DNA of 64,000 nt from Kitasatospora kifunensis (GTDB lineage Bacteria; Actinomycetota; Actinomycetes; Streptomycetales; Streptomycetaceae): positions 744,001 through 808,000 of the forward strand of contig NZ_JACHJV010000002.1 of assembly GCF_014203855.1 (NCBI RefSeq), in the 5' to 3' direction. The notes below the pieces were generated by a model. That model saw nothing but the letters and a program-made list of their open reading frames with translations. It was not told the origin of the DNA and did no database searches. A program made the translations under genes and the position numbers. This document shows, one piece after another, positions 1 through 8,455 of the stretch. Within the stretch, counting starts at the first letter, position 1. The number at the start of each line of letters is the position of its first letter.

Positions 1-624
1 CGCGAGTTCGCGATCAGCGCTGACCGCCCGGACCTCAACGACTGCTTCACGCTCTGGCACGACCGGCTGGAGCTGATCCCGAACTCCGCCGAGATACCGG
101 CGCTGACCGGGGCGCTGCTGGCCTGGCGCGAGTGCCTGTCCGCCATCGTGTCGGACACCGTGGGCGAGGTGGCCGCGCAGCTCGGCGGCCACAAGGCGCC
201 GCCGTTCGAGGCGGCGTCCTACCTGCAGCTCAACAACTACGCGGTGGCGGACTCCGATCGCGACCTGCTGCAGGACAAGCACGAGGACGGCCACCTGGTC
301 ACCGTGATCCACACCACCGCACCCGGCCTGGAACTGTGGCTGGACGGCGAGGCCCGCCCGATGCAGACCGCAGCCGATGAGGTGATCCTGATGCCGGGTT
401 CGGTCTTCACCGACCTGAGCGGCGGACGGGTCCCGGCGCTCTACCACCAGGTACGCAACCTGCGCCTGGCGGACCGCACGGCGCTGATGTACTTCGTCAA
501 CCCGGAGCTCACCGAGCCGGTGTACTCCTGGGCCGCTGAACCGGGCCAGACACCGGTGGACCTGCGTGACAAGATCCGCAGCAACCCCGCGATGTTCGGC
601 CTCCCGGACGTCCCCACGCTCTAG
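1..624 (+). CDS. 2-oxoglutarate/Fe(II)-dependent oxygenase, IPNS-like (5' end outside window)
   Basis: The frame is open from base 1 to TAG at 622-624, so the N-terminus lies outside the window. Seen: a C-terminal double-stranded beta-helix portion with an iron-ligand H-x-D (KHEDGH), the strand VTVIHTTAPGLELW, ILMPGSVFTDLSGG, the distal His in LYHQVRN and the co-substrate Arg in ADRTALMYF. These are hallmarks of isopenicillin-N-synthase/DIOX-type non-haem iron enzymes, which oxidise small molecules using 2-oxoglutarate and O2. The substrate cannot be told. Neighbouring aldehyde dehydrogenase, ATP-grasp and NRPS scraps suggest a natural-product locus. Confidence 0.85.
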   Translation, partial: REFAISADRPDLNDCFTLWHDRLELIPNSAEIPALTGALLAWRECLSAIVSDTVGEVAAQLGGHKAPPFEAASYLQLNNYAVADSDRDLLQDKHEDGHLVTVIHTTAPGLELWLDGEARPMQTAADEVILMPGSVFTDLSGGRVPALYHQVRNLRLADRTALMYFVNPELTEPVYSWAAEPGQTPVDLRDKIRSNPAMFGLPDVPTL

Positions 625-769
625 GGTCTTTGGCAGATCACCGTCCACGGCCGCACCGCCTTCCACTCCACTCCACTACGACGGAGCGGACCGCCGGCCG
701 CAACGCACCTGCGACACGGGTCGGTGCGGTCCAGAGAATCACGGGCCGGGGCCACCGGGAGAGGATCGG

Positions 770-1110
770 ACCGGCCTGCGGCAGGGCCTGGCTGCGGACC
801 TCCTGGGCGAGCACGACGCGGGCGGCGGCGGTCGAGCGGCGGCCCTCGGTCGTGCTGGCCACCGCGTCCTCGCACGGGAGGTCGGCGTGGCCCAGGGCGG
901 TGCGGAACTTCTCGACGGTGGCGGTGAGGTACGGGGTGAAGGGAAGGTCCCTGGCGACGCGGTTGCGGATCGGCACCAGATTGACGAAATGACCCAGGGC
1001 GGCTGGGCAGCCGAGGGCCTCGCGACGGGACACCGGCACCGCGACCGTGCTGTCGGTGTCGTCGGCGGCCGAGCCGCGCAGGGCCAGGAAGCCTTGACGG
1101 CCACTGGGCC
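770..1110 (-). pseudogene. NRPS condensation-domain remnant
   Basis: Read on the minus strand, this stretch gives a segment typical of the middle of a condensation domain: DSTVAVPVSRREALG, then GHFVNLVPIRNRVA, then TATVEKFRTALGHADLP. The VPVSxR...GHFVNxxPIR pattern is well known in peptide synthetase C domains. It has no catalytic HHxxxDG motif, start codon or plausible ends, and the frame runs into unrelated sequence on both sides. It is a scrap left by deletion of a synthetase gene, lying antisense between the oxygenase and the aldehyde dehydrogenase. Confidence 0.6.
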
Positions 1111-1593
1111 GTAGTCGGCGTGCGCTGGGCGCTCGAAATGCATGGGCTGCTCGGCGGTTTCCCCTTTTTGTCCTTGGCCTGGCGGCCCCCCGGCTGCGGG
1201 AGGGGGAGGGGGGTGCTTGTGTTGGCCCGTGGTGAGCGGTCTGTCCGGGTTTATCCTTCGCTGGTGCCGCGTCGGGCGGCCTTCGCGCCGTCGCGGCGTG
1301 CCCCCAGCCTTCGGCTGGGAGGTGCCCCCAGGCACGCATTCTTGCCGTGCCGGCTGAAAGCCCAAGTAACGTCCGGTACGGGGGCTTGCGGCCGGCGCGC
1401 CGAGGGCACGCTCCGGGGAGCCGATCCTTGGCGGGGAAGGGTTGCCTGAGGCGGCACTGGCCGTTACCGGGGCTGTACTCGGTATGGCGGTGGGCGCGTT
1501 CGACCGGGTCCTGACCGGTATGGGAGCGGTGCTCGACATACTTCCGCTCGATCCGGCCGGCCGATGAGGCCGGCCTCCCGGAAGGAGAACGCT
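1111..1593. other. Intergenic stretch with a short perfect hairpin
   Basis: No gene is recognised. CCCAGCC at 1303-1309 pairs perfectly with GGCTGGG at 1313-1319 around a TTC loop, inside a CCCCCA...GGTGCCCCC context resembling a common intergenic repeat of streptomycetes (from memory). The aldehyde dehydrogenase ribosome binding site, GGAAGGAGAA, lies at 1580-1589. Confidence 0.5.
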
Positions 1594-3186
1594 ATGACCC
1601 GCACGATCAGTTCGGTCCTCGCCGCTGAGCCGGTGGCCGTGGCCGGCCCCGGACGGCGTGTCCACCACTCCGTCAATCCCGCTGACTTGGCCCAGAGTGT
1701 GGCTGAGGTGGAGCTTGCCCCGGCGGAGGTGTTCGGCGAGGCCTGTGCGCGGGCACACGCCGCCCAGCAGGGCTGGGCCGACGTACCGGCGCCGGTGCGT
1801 GGCCGGGTGGTCGCCGCGATCGGGCGGTTGGTGGAGCAGAACGCCGAGGCGCTGGCCCAGTTGGTGACCCGGGAGGTCGGCAAGACCTTGCGGGAGGCCC
1901 GCGGTGAGGTGCAGGAGATCGTGGACACCTGCGACTTCTTCCTCGGTGAAGGACGCCGGCTCTACGGGCAGACCGTGCCTTCCGAGATGCCGGACAAGCA
2001 GTTGTTCACCTTCCGCGAGCCGATCGGTACCGTGGCCGTGGTGACGGCCGGCAACTTTCCGGTGGCGGTGCCGAGTTGGTACATCGTGCCGGCGCTGCTC
2101 TGCGGCAACGCCGTGGTCTGGAAGCCTGCCGAGTACGCCGCGGCCTGTGCTCAGGCGCTCTTCGACATCTGCATCGCCGCGGGCTTGCCGGCCGGGGTGC
2201 TCAACATCGTCCACGCCGACGGGGAAGCCACCTTCGCCGGCCTCGAGGGCGCGCTCGCCGCCGGTCATCTCGACAAGGTCGGCTTCACCGGGTCCACCGA
2301 AGTCGGCAGCAGGATAGGCGAGTTGTGCGGCCGGTACCTGCAGTCGCCCTGCTTGGAGCTCGGCGGCAAGAACCCGATGTACATCGCGGGGGACGCGGAC
2401 CTCGAACTCGCCGTCGAAGGGGCGCTGTTCTCCGGGTTCGGCACCGCGGGTCAGCGGTGCACCTCGCTGGGCCTGCTGCTGGTGGACCGGTCGGTGCACG
2501 ACGAGTTCCTGAGCCGGCTGGCCTCGGCGCTCGAGGCCGCGCCGATCGGTGATCCGACCAGGGACGTGCTCTACGGCCCGCTGCTCGACGAGCGGTTCGC
2601 CAAGCGCTTCGAGGAGCACCTCGGGCTGGTCGAGGATCACCACCGGTTGCTCGGCTCGCCGGGCACCGGCCGGGTGACTGCCGCCAACCCGCGCCCGGGT
2701 TTCGTCGGGGACGACCCGCAGGCCGGTCTCTTCTACCATCCCACGCTCGTCGCCGGGGCCCGACCGGGTGATCGGCTGCTGCTGGAGGAGACCTTCGGGC
2801 CGATCGTTCCGGTCGCCGAGGTGGACGGTCTCGACCAGGCGGTCGAACTGGCCAACGCCTCGGGTTACGGCCTGTCGGCCTCGGTGTACACCGACGATCC
2901 GCGTACCGCTTTCTCGTTCCGGCGCCGGGTGCGGGCGGGCATGGTGAGCGTCAACAACTCGACCTCGGGCGCCGAGGCGCACCTGCCCTTCGGTGGCAAC
3001 GGGCGCTCCGGCAACGGCAGCCGCCAGTCCGGGATCTGGGTCCTCGACCAGTTCACCCGCTGGCAGGCCCTCAACTGGGACTACTCCGGAACGCTGCAGA
3101 AGGCCCAGATGGACGTGGGTAGGCTGACGGGGGATCATGACTTCCGCCTCGTCGACGAGATGACCCGTCAGGAGCCGCCGCGATGA
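1594..3186 (+). CDS. NAD(P)-dependent aldehyde dehydrogenase
   Basis: About 530 aa, the usual size for the family. ATG at 1594 is chosen because GGAAGGAG lies just upstream; an in-frame ATG at 1564 lacks this. Seen in order: cofactor-binding GNFPVAVPSWY (about 152), GFTGSTEVG (about 230), LELGGKNPM with the general-base Glu (about 255), AGQRCTS with the nucleophile Cys near residue 289, and EETFGPIVPV (about 400). It oxidises an aldehyde to the acid in the cytoplasm; the substrate is unknown. The stop TGA overlaps the ATG of the next reading frame (ATGA at 3183-3186), which implies coupled translation with the ATP-grasp remnant. Confidence 0.9.
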   Translation: MTRTISSVLAAEPVAVAGPGRRVHHSVNPADLAQSVAEVELAPAEVFGEACARAHAAQQGWADVPAPVRGRVVAAIGRLVEQNAEALAQLVTREVGKTLREARGEVQEIVDTCDFFLGEGRRLYGQTVPSEMPDKQLFTFREPIGTVAVVTAGNFPVAVPSWYIVPALLCGNAVVWKPAEYAAACAQALFDICIAAGLPAGVLNIVHADGEATFAGLEGALAAGHLDKVGFTGSTEVGSRIGELCGRYLQSPCLELGGKNPMYIAGDADLELAVEGALFSGFGTAGQRCTSLGLLLVDRSVHDEFLSRLASALEAAPIGDPTRDVLYGPLLDERFAKRFEEHLGLVEDHHRLLGSPGTGRVTAANPRPGFVGDDPQAGLFYHPTLVAGARPGDRLLLEETFGPIVPVAEVDGLDQAVELANASGYGLSASVYTDDPRTAFSFRRRVRAGMVSVNNSTSGAEAHLPFGGNGRSGNGSRQSGIWVLDQFTRWQALNWDYSGTLQKAQMDVGRLTGDHDFRLVDEMTRQEPPR

Positions 3187-3592
3187 CCCCGGTACGCACC
3201 ACCGGTGCGGCGGGCGTTCCCCGGCTCGCGTGTGTGACCTCCCGGAGGCCGCCCCGGCCTCGGTGAGGATGACTGGCCGCTGTTGGGGGCTCTGGGTGCG
3301 CCGGTGATCCCGACCGTTGTGATCGGCGAGCCTTCGGAGGGGTTCGCGGTGGTGGCCGGGCGGGGCTGGGGCGAGGCCGTGCTGAAGCCCGCTACCGGGC
3401 TGGGAGGGCGCCTGGTCCAGTTGCTGTCCCGGGCGGACACCGCCGGGCTCGAGGCCGGTGGCGCCCGTGAGTGGGTGGTCCAGCGGTTTCTTCCCGGCAT
3501 CCGGGACGAGGGTGAACTCTCGCTGGTCAACCTCGAGGGCCGGCCCGGCCACGCGATCCGCAGGTGGCCGGGTGACCCGGCGCCGGCGGATC
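3183..3592 (+). pseudogene. ATP-grasp ligase remnant
   Basis: Translation from ATG 3183 gives VPRLACVTS and then stops at 3264. In another frame, from about 3268, the sequence reads DDWPLLGAL, GAPVIPTVVIGEP, AVLKPATGLGG, WVVQRFLPG and DEGELSLVNLEG. The KPATGLGG loop and the QxxLPGIxxEGELSLV strand are those of small ATP-grasp ligases of the RimK/glutathione-synthetase type, which join an acid and an amine using ATP. The N-terminal and C-terminal thirds are missing and at least one frame change is present. It was probably the partner gene of the aldehyde dehydrogenase in a lost pathway. Confidence 0.6.
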
Positions 3593-3793
3593 TCAGTGAG
3601 TCACCCGGGTCATCACGCCGACCAGCCGCAAGATCGCTTGCCCCCACGGTGTCGCGGCGATCAGGACGCCGAACACCACACAGGTGATCGCGGTCAGCTT
3701 CTCGTCCGCTCGACTGCGGGCCTCGGTGCGCCGCGCGAGACGGACCAGGATGATGGCCGCGAGGAACACGGCCGCGCTGACGGAAAGCTGCAT
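3593..3793 (-). CDS. Small membrane protein, unknown function
   Basis: 66 aa starting at ATG 3793 with GGTGGGG upstream on the minus strand. Two hydrophobic helices (residues about 3-17 and 30-47) are separated by a charged loop, RRTEARSRADEK, giving a two-pass membrane protein. No family is recognised; such short two-helix proteins are common near plasmid-type genes of streptomycetes. Its 3' end abuts the ATP-grasp scrap. Confidence 0.6.
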   Translation of the reverse strand: MQLSVSAAVFLAAIILVRLARRTEARSRADEKLTAITCVVFGVLIAATPWGQAILRLVGVMTRVTH

Positions 3794-3971
3794 GTCCCCA
3801 CCCCAGGTCCGCAGTTGGCCACGCCACATTCCCGGCTCCACGCCAGGCGCGCGATCGTCTGAGCATGCCAGAACGGACCCCCGACCGGAGCCGAATCCTG
3901 CTATTCCGTTCCCCTGGCACCCTGTGTCGCCGCTTCGTGAAAACTGACCCCCTGACAGTCGGCGGGTTCTA

Positions 3972-4915
3972 GGCCGTGTCTCGTAATTGATCTTGTGGTG
4001 GGTCATTGCTCCTCGGCTCGCAGCCACAGGATCAGTGAGGCGAGGACGACGCCGGCCCGGTAGCGGTTGGCCAGCTTGTCGAACCTGGTTGCCACTGCCC
4101 GGAATTGCTTCAGCTTGGCGAAGCACCGCTCGACGACGTTCCGCCCTTTGTAGGCGGTCTTGTCGAAGGCCGGCGGTCGCCCGCCGCGCAGGCCGCGACG
4201 GGCGCGGCCTGCGATCTGGTCCCGGCGTTCGGGGATGGTCGCCTTGATCCGTCGGCGCCGCAGCAGGTCGCGGATCTTCCGGGAGGAGTAGGCCTTGTCG
4301 GCCACGACCCGGTCGGGTCTGGTCCTTGGTCGCCCGGCCCCGGGACGCGGGACGCGGATGGCGTCCAGGACGGCGGGCAGCATCGTGCAGTCGGCCGCGT
4401 TGCCCGTGCTCAATACGATCGACAGCGGCAGGCCCCGGCCGTCGACCGCCAGGTGGATCTTGGTGGTCAGCCCGCCCCGGGACCTGCCAAGCGCCTCGCG
4501 GCGCGCAACTGCTGCCGGATCATCCGATTCGTCCTCGGGCCGATCCCCTTTTTGCGGGCCCCGGCCGCGTGCTGGTGAGCCCTCGCAGCGGTGGAGTCGA
4601 TCGAGACCGTCCACTCCACGGTCCCCACCGCGTCGTTGCGGACCTGGACCTCCTGCAGGAGTGCAGTCCAGGTGCCGTCCTTCTCCCATTGAGCGAAGCG
4701 CCGGTAGACGGTCTGCCACGGGCCGTATCGTTCGGGCAGATCACGCCACGGGGCACCCGTACGCAGTCGCCACAGCACCCCGTTGACCACCTGGCGATGA
4801 TCCCGCCAGGGACGCCCGGCGCCGTCCCGCTGCGGCAACAACGGCTCTATCCGAGCCCACGCAGCATCGGTTATCTCTCCTCGACTCACCACAAGATCAA
4901 TTATGAGACACGGCC
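3972..4915 (-). mobile_element. IS5-family insertion sequence, copy A (944 bp)
   Basis: The ends are near-perfect 29-bp inverted repeats beginning GGCCGTGTCTC (3972-4000 and 4887-4915; one mismatch). The dinucleotide TA flanks both ends (3970-3971 and 4916-4917), consistent with a 2-bp target duplication. It is one of three near-identical copies in the window (also 22188-23131 and 53995-54938). It lies directly at the left end of an IS30-type scrap. Confidence 0.9.
4003..4892 (-). CDS. IS5-family DDE transposase, two frames joined by -1 frameshift (copy A)
   Basis: Frame 1 (4892 down to 4467, 141 aa) carries the N-terminal DUF4096-type domain and the first catalytic Asp in WTVSIDSTAARAHQHA. 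Frame 2 (to the stop at 4003) carries ALGRSRGGLTTKIHL, VVADKAYSS with the second Asp, and YKGRNVVERCFAKLK with the Glu. The frames overlap at an A5G4 run (T5 at 4549-4553 on the plus strand), which fits -1 slippage, the usual expression mode of this IS5 subgroup. The encoded protein should be active. Confidence 0.85.
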
Positions 4916-4956
4916 TAGTGTTTGTCGCAACACCCTTGATCATGATGGGCGTGTTG

Positions 4957-5565
4957 ATGGCGGGACGTGGACCGAAGCGCAGGCTCGATCTTGAGTCGGA
5001 GTACTGGCGTCTGCCGCAGTCCGGGATGGGAACGGTCGAGGCGTGCCGGGAGCTCGGGATCGGTCGCAAGGCCGGCTACCGGTGGCGAGCGGAGAACGGC
5101 GGACTTCCTCCGGAGCGGCTACCCGAAGCATCCAGGTCGGGCCGCTACCTGTCCCTGCTGGAACGCCAGCGGATCGCAACACTGCGCGAACGCGCTCTGG
5201 GCATAAGGGAGATCGCCACGCGTCTGGGCAGGGCCCCGTCGACCGTCGGGAGGGAGTTGCGCCGCAACACCCTCCCGCACGACCGCGGTATCTACGGTGG
5301 CGACCTGGCCCACGACCGGGCACGGCATCGAACGAAGTGGCAACGAAGCGGGAAACCGTGGCACGACACGGAGCTCCGTGCGGAGGTCCAGGCCAAGCTC
5401 GACCTGGAGTGGAGCCCGGAGCGGATCGCCGTGCACCCTCGCATCTTCTGGCCCGACCAGCCAGAGCGGCACATGTGCCACGAGAGCATCTACCGAGCCC
5501 TCTACCAAGGAGGAAAAGGCGGCCTGAGTACGGAGTTGACCAAGATGCCAAGGACCGCCCGGCCC
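4957..5565 (+). pseudogene. IS30-family transposase, N-terminal part only
   Basis: ATG 4957 starts MAGRGPKRRLDLESEYW, followed by a helix-turn-helix (IREIATRLGRAPSTVGREL) and the first catalytic region, ...LDLEWSPERIA...HMCHESIYRALYQGGKGGL. The similarity stops after LTKMPRTARPR near 5565, so the DDE core is lost; full-length IS30 transposases are about 380-400 aa. IS5 copy A abuts its 5' end. It is inactive. Confidence 0.8.
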
Positions 5566-5884
5566 CGGCTTGTGCGGCTGTGCCGTTGTGTCCTGGGGTT
5601 CGGGTCACCGCCGCCGTCGTCGGGGGGCCGGTGGCCGGTACCGGTTCCTCTTCCGGGCTTCGGGCCGTGCGCGGGTTGCGGTTGTCGGCGCTCGGGGCGG
5701 CTTCCGTCGTGTACACCGCGGTGGCCGGCTGCGCCAGCGCTGGTGCCACCGCGAGGCGAAGCGGGCGGAGCCGGGGTTCGATGGAGGGGACGTCCGCAGC
5801 CGGCACGGGCCTGCGTCCAGGCCGGTGGCGGTCGGTGGCGGATGTCTGGTCGGACGATGAGGAGCCATGGGAAGGAGTTGAGCC
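5566..5884. other. Stretch without recognisable gene
   Basis: Between the IS30 scrap and the C39-like gene I see no convincing coding sequence. GGAAGGAG just before the ATG at 5885 is the next gene's ribosome binding site. Confidence 0.4.
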
Positions 5885-6691
5885 ATGGAGAGCCAGGAGG
5901 AGGTCCTGATCGGTGGGCGGTGTGCGCGCCCGGGTGCGCGGGGGCCGGTTCCACCCGGGGCCTGGTCACCCGCGAGCGCACCGCGCGCCGCAAGGCGCCC
6001 GAGGCCGGGCCGGTGGGCGGTGAGGAGGCACGGCAGGCTGGTGGCGGCCGTCACCGCGGTGTTGACCAGTGCTGTCATGGTGGCCGGCGCGCCTTCCTCG
6101 AGCGCCGCCTCCGCCACGGTTCCGGTCTACCAGCAGCAGCTGGGCAACGACTGCGAGGCGACCGCGCTGCGGATGGTGCTGGCCGGACGGGGGGTGCAGG
6201 TGTCGGACCAGGATGTGCTGGGGCGTATCGGCGTGGACCTGGCGCATCCCCAGGCGGGGGTCTCCGGGCCGTTGTCCGGGGATCCGTTGCGGGCCTTCGT
6301 GGGAGATCCCAATGGCTCGGAGGCGGCCGGTACCGGCTTCGGCGTGTACGATCCGCCGGTCGCCCAGGCCGCGCAGTCCTACGGCCTGTCCGTGGCGGCG
6401 GCCGGACAGGGGATCTCTCCCACCCAGCTGAGTGGCGCGGTCGCCGCGGGACACCCGGCGATCGTCTGGGTCGACTACAACTGGCGTGACGTCGCGGCGG
6501 GCTCGTACACCGCGTACGACGGTCAGGTGGTGCCCTATGCCGGCACCTCCGAGCACACCGTCGTCGTGACCGCGGTCGGCAACGGACAGTATCTGGTCAA
6601 CGACCCGGCCCGCGGGCAGCTGCAGATCAGCGAGGCGGCCTTCGATGCCGGGTACGCCAGCTACGGCGACATGGCGGTCATCGTCGAGTGA
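5885..6691 (+). CDS. Secreted C39-like papain-fold protein
   Basis: 268 aa. ATG 5885 follows GGAAGGAG at good spacing. A basic stretch and a hydrophobic helix (about 49-70), ending SSSAASA, act as a late signal peptide. The mature part has the peptidase C39-like core: QQQLGNDCEATALRM with Cys90, SEHTVVVTAVG with His224, and YLVNDPARG with Asp240. These are the expected Cys/His/Asp triad positions. Relatives are extracellular cysteine peptidases or inactive variants; a peptidase is inferred here because all three residues are present. A GTG at 6688 overlaps the stop, but the frame behind it is only about 46 aa and unrecognised. Confidence 0.8.
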   Translation: MESQEEVLIGGRCARPGARGPVPPGAWSPASAPRAARRPRPGRWAVRRHGRLVAAVTAVLTSAVMVAGAPSSSAASATVPVYQQQLGNDCEATALRMVLAGRGVQVSDQDVLGRIGVDLAHPQAGVSGPLSGDPLRAFVGDPNGSEAAGTGFGVYDPPVAQAAQSYGLSVAAAGQGISPTQLSGAVAAGHPAIVWVDYNWRDVAAGSYTAYDGQVVPYAGTSEHTVVVTAVGNGQYLVNDPARGQLQISEAAFDAGYASYGDMAVIVE

Positions 6692-6872
6692 CCGCCGCGC
6701 TGCTGCGCCCGGATCCGGCGACCGGGGTGGCCGCCCTGGGACTCGGTGTCCTTGGGCGGCTGCGCCCGGTCGACCCGGCCGACGCCAGCGTCGGCGTCGG
6801 CGCGGGTCGCTGCCGCTCGGCTCGGTAGCGAGCTGGTGGGGATCGTGCACGGCCGGTCGTTGTACCTCGGGG

Positions 6873-8455
6873 TTATTCGCTGTCCGGGGTGTTCGCCTGC
6901 ACTGTCACCGTCTCGTGGTCGGCGGTTTGTCGGGCTTTGGCGCGGATGGTGGCGGCGCGGGGGGCGTCGGTGGTGTCGAACCAGGTGGCGGCCTGGGCCC
7001 AGGCCTTGTGCGCGTCTTCGTGCCGGTGTGCGCCGGCCAGGGTGTCGGCGTAGTGGTCGAGGGCGTCAGCGCCGAGGTAGTAGCTGTCGGTGTCGGTGTA
7101 GTCCTGCACGGATTCGCCGAGGGCGGCGAGGGCGTCGTCAAGGCGCCCGAGGGCGCGGTAGGCCATGCCGAGGGTGTCCAGCGCTGCGGCAACCCCTTGC
7201 CTGTCGCCGGTGGCGCGGGCGAGGTCGATGGCTTCGGCGGCCAACGCTACGGCTTCCCGGGGACGGCTGACTTCGAGGTAGGCCCAGGCCATGTTGTTCA
7301 GGGCCTTGCCAAGCTCGTGGGGAACCTCGGACGAGCGGTAGAGCTCGATGCCCCGCTGGTACCAGGGCTCTGCCTCGGCGAAGCGCCCGGAGTTGGCCAG
7401 GGCGTCGGCGAGGACGGTGGCGCTGTAGGCGGCGTCGCGGGTCTGTCCGAGCCGTCCGGCGATCTCGAAGGCTTCCTGGCACAGCTCGACGGCGTGGTCG
7501 AAGCGGCCGAGCCTGGCATGGGGAAGGCTGAGGGTGGACAGCAGTCCGGGCAGGACCTCGGTGGCACCGTGGGCGCGGGCCGCGGCAGCGGCCAGCTCCG
7601 ACATCCCGATCAGGTCATGCCACAGGGCCCGCAGCAGCTGGTAGTTGAGGACGCACCGGCGCAGCAGCCAGATGAGCGGACCCAGGTCGAGATCGGTGGC
7701 CAGGCGGGTGACGGCAGGCAGGTTGGGCTGCTCGGCATCGAGCCAGGCGAGGGCGCCATCGTGGCTGACGAAGACGAGGGTCGGCTCGCTGCGCACGAAT
7801 CCGCTGACGTCGACATCGGGGTGGAAGATGTTCATCGCCGCCTGGGCCTGGTGGCAGGCGTGCAGGTACCAGCCGGCCAGCCGCGTGCAGGCCGCGCGCC
7901 GCTGGGCGGCGGTGTCCTCGTGGTGGGCGAGTTCGGCGGCGTGGGCGCGCAGCAGGTCGTGCAGGCGGTAGTGGTGGGGGCCGTCGGGTTCGACGAGGTG
8001 GGCCTCGACGAGGGTGTCCAGCAGGCGTTCGGTTGGTCGCAGGGGCAGGTCGAGGAGGGCGGCGGTGGCGTGGGCGGTGATCCGGGTGCTGGGGAAGAGG
8101 CCGAGCAGGCGAAACGCCCGCGCCGCGCACGCCTGGCCCGGTGCACCCGCCTCGCCCGTGCGGGGCCCGGTGCCTGCAGGTGCAGGTGCAGGTGCCGGGC
8201 TGGTGCCGGGCAGGTTGCGGTAGCTGGTGTGGAAGGCGGTGCGCACGGCGAGGTCGCCGAGGGTGAGTTCGTCGAGGCGGTGGCGTTCGTCGTCCAGGCG
8301 GTCGGCGAGTGCGGCGAGGGTCCAGCCGGTGCGGCCGGCCAGGCGGGCGGCGGCGATCCGCAGCGCCAGCGGCACCCCCGCGCAGCAGGCCAGCACCCGC
8401 GAGAGCGCCTGCGGCTCGGCGGCGACACGCTCCTCGCCGACGATCGCAAGGCGAG
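6873..8455 (-). pseudogene. NB-ARC/TPR regulator, C-terminal half only
   Basis: The minus strand encodes the distal part of an AfsR/SARP-like STAND ATPase: IVGEERVAAEPQALS, the GLPL-equivalent CAGVPLALRIAAARL, a winged-helix segment ending YRLHDLLRAHAAELA, then several TPR units to TAA at 6873 (for example LGKALNNMAWAYLEV and ALDTLGMAYRALGRLDDAL). The N-terminal DNA-binding domain, P-loop and Walker B are absent: near 8455 the sequence changes abruptly into a plus-strand helicase fragment. The full-length protein would have been a transcriptional activator. It resembles the intact regulator at 28146-30485 in architecture. Confidence 0.75.

Noticed and set aside
739..3552. A 937-codon open frame on the minus strand across the aldehyde dehydrogenase
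   Set aside because: It is a shadow of the plus-strand dehydrogenase, caused by high GC. Its product has no domain pattern, while the plus strand has all family motifs.
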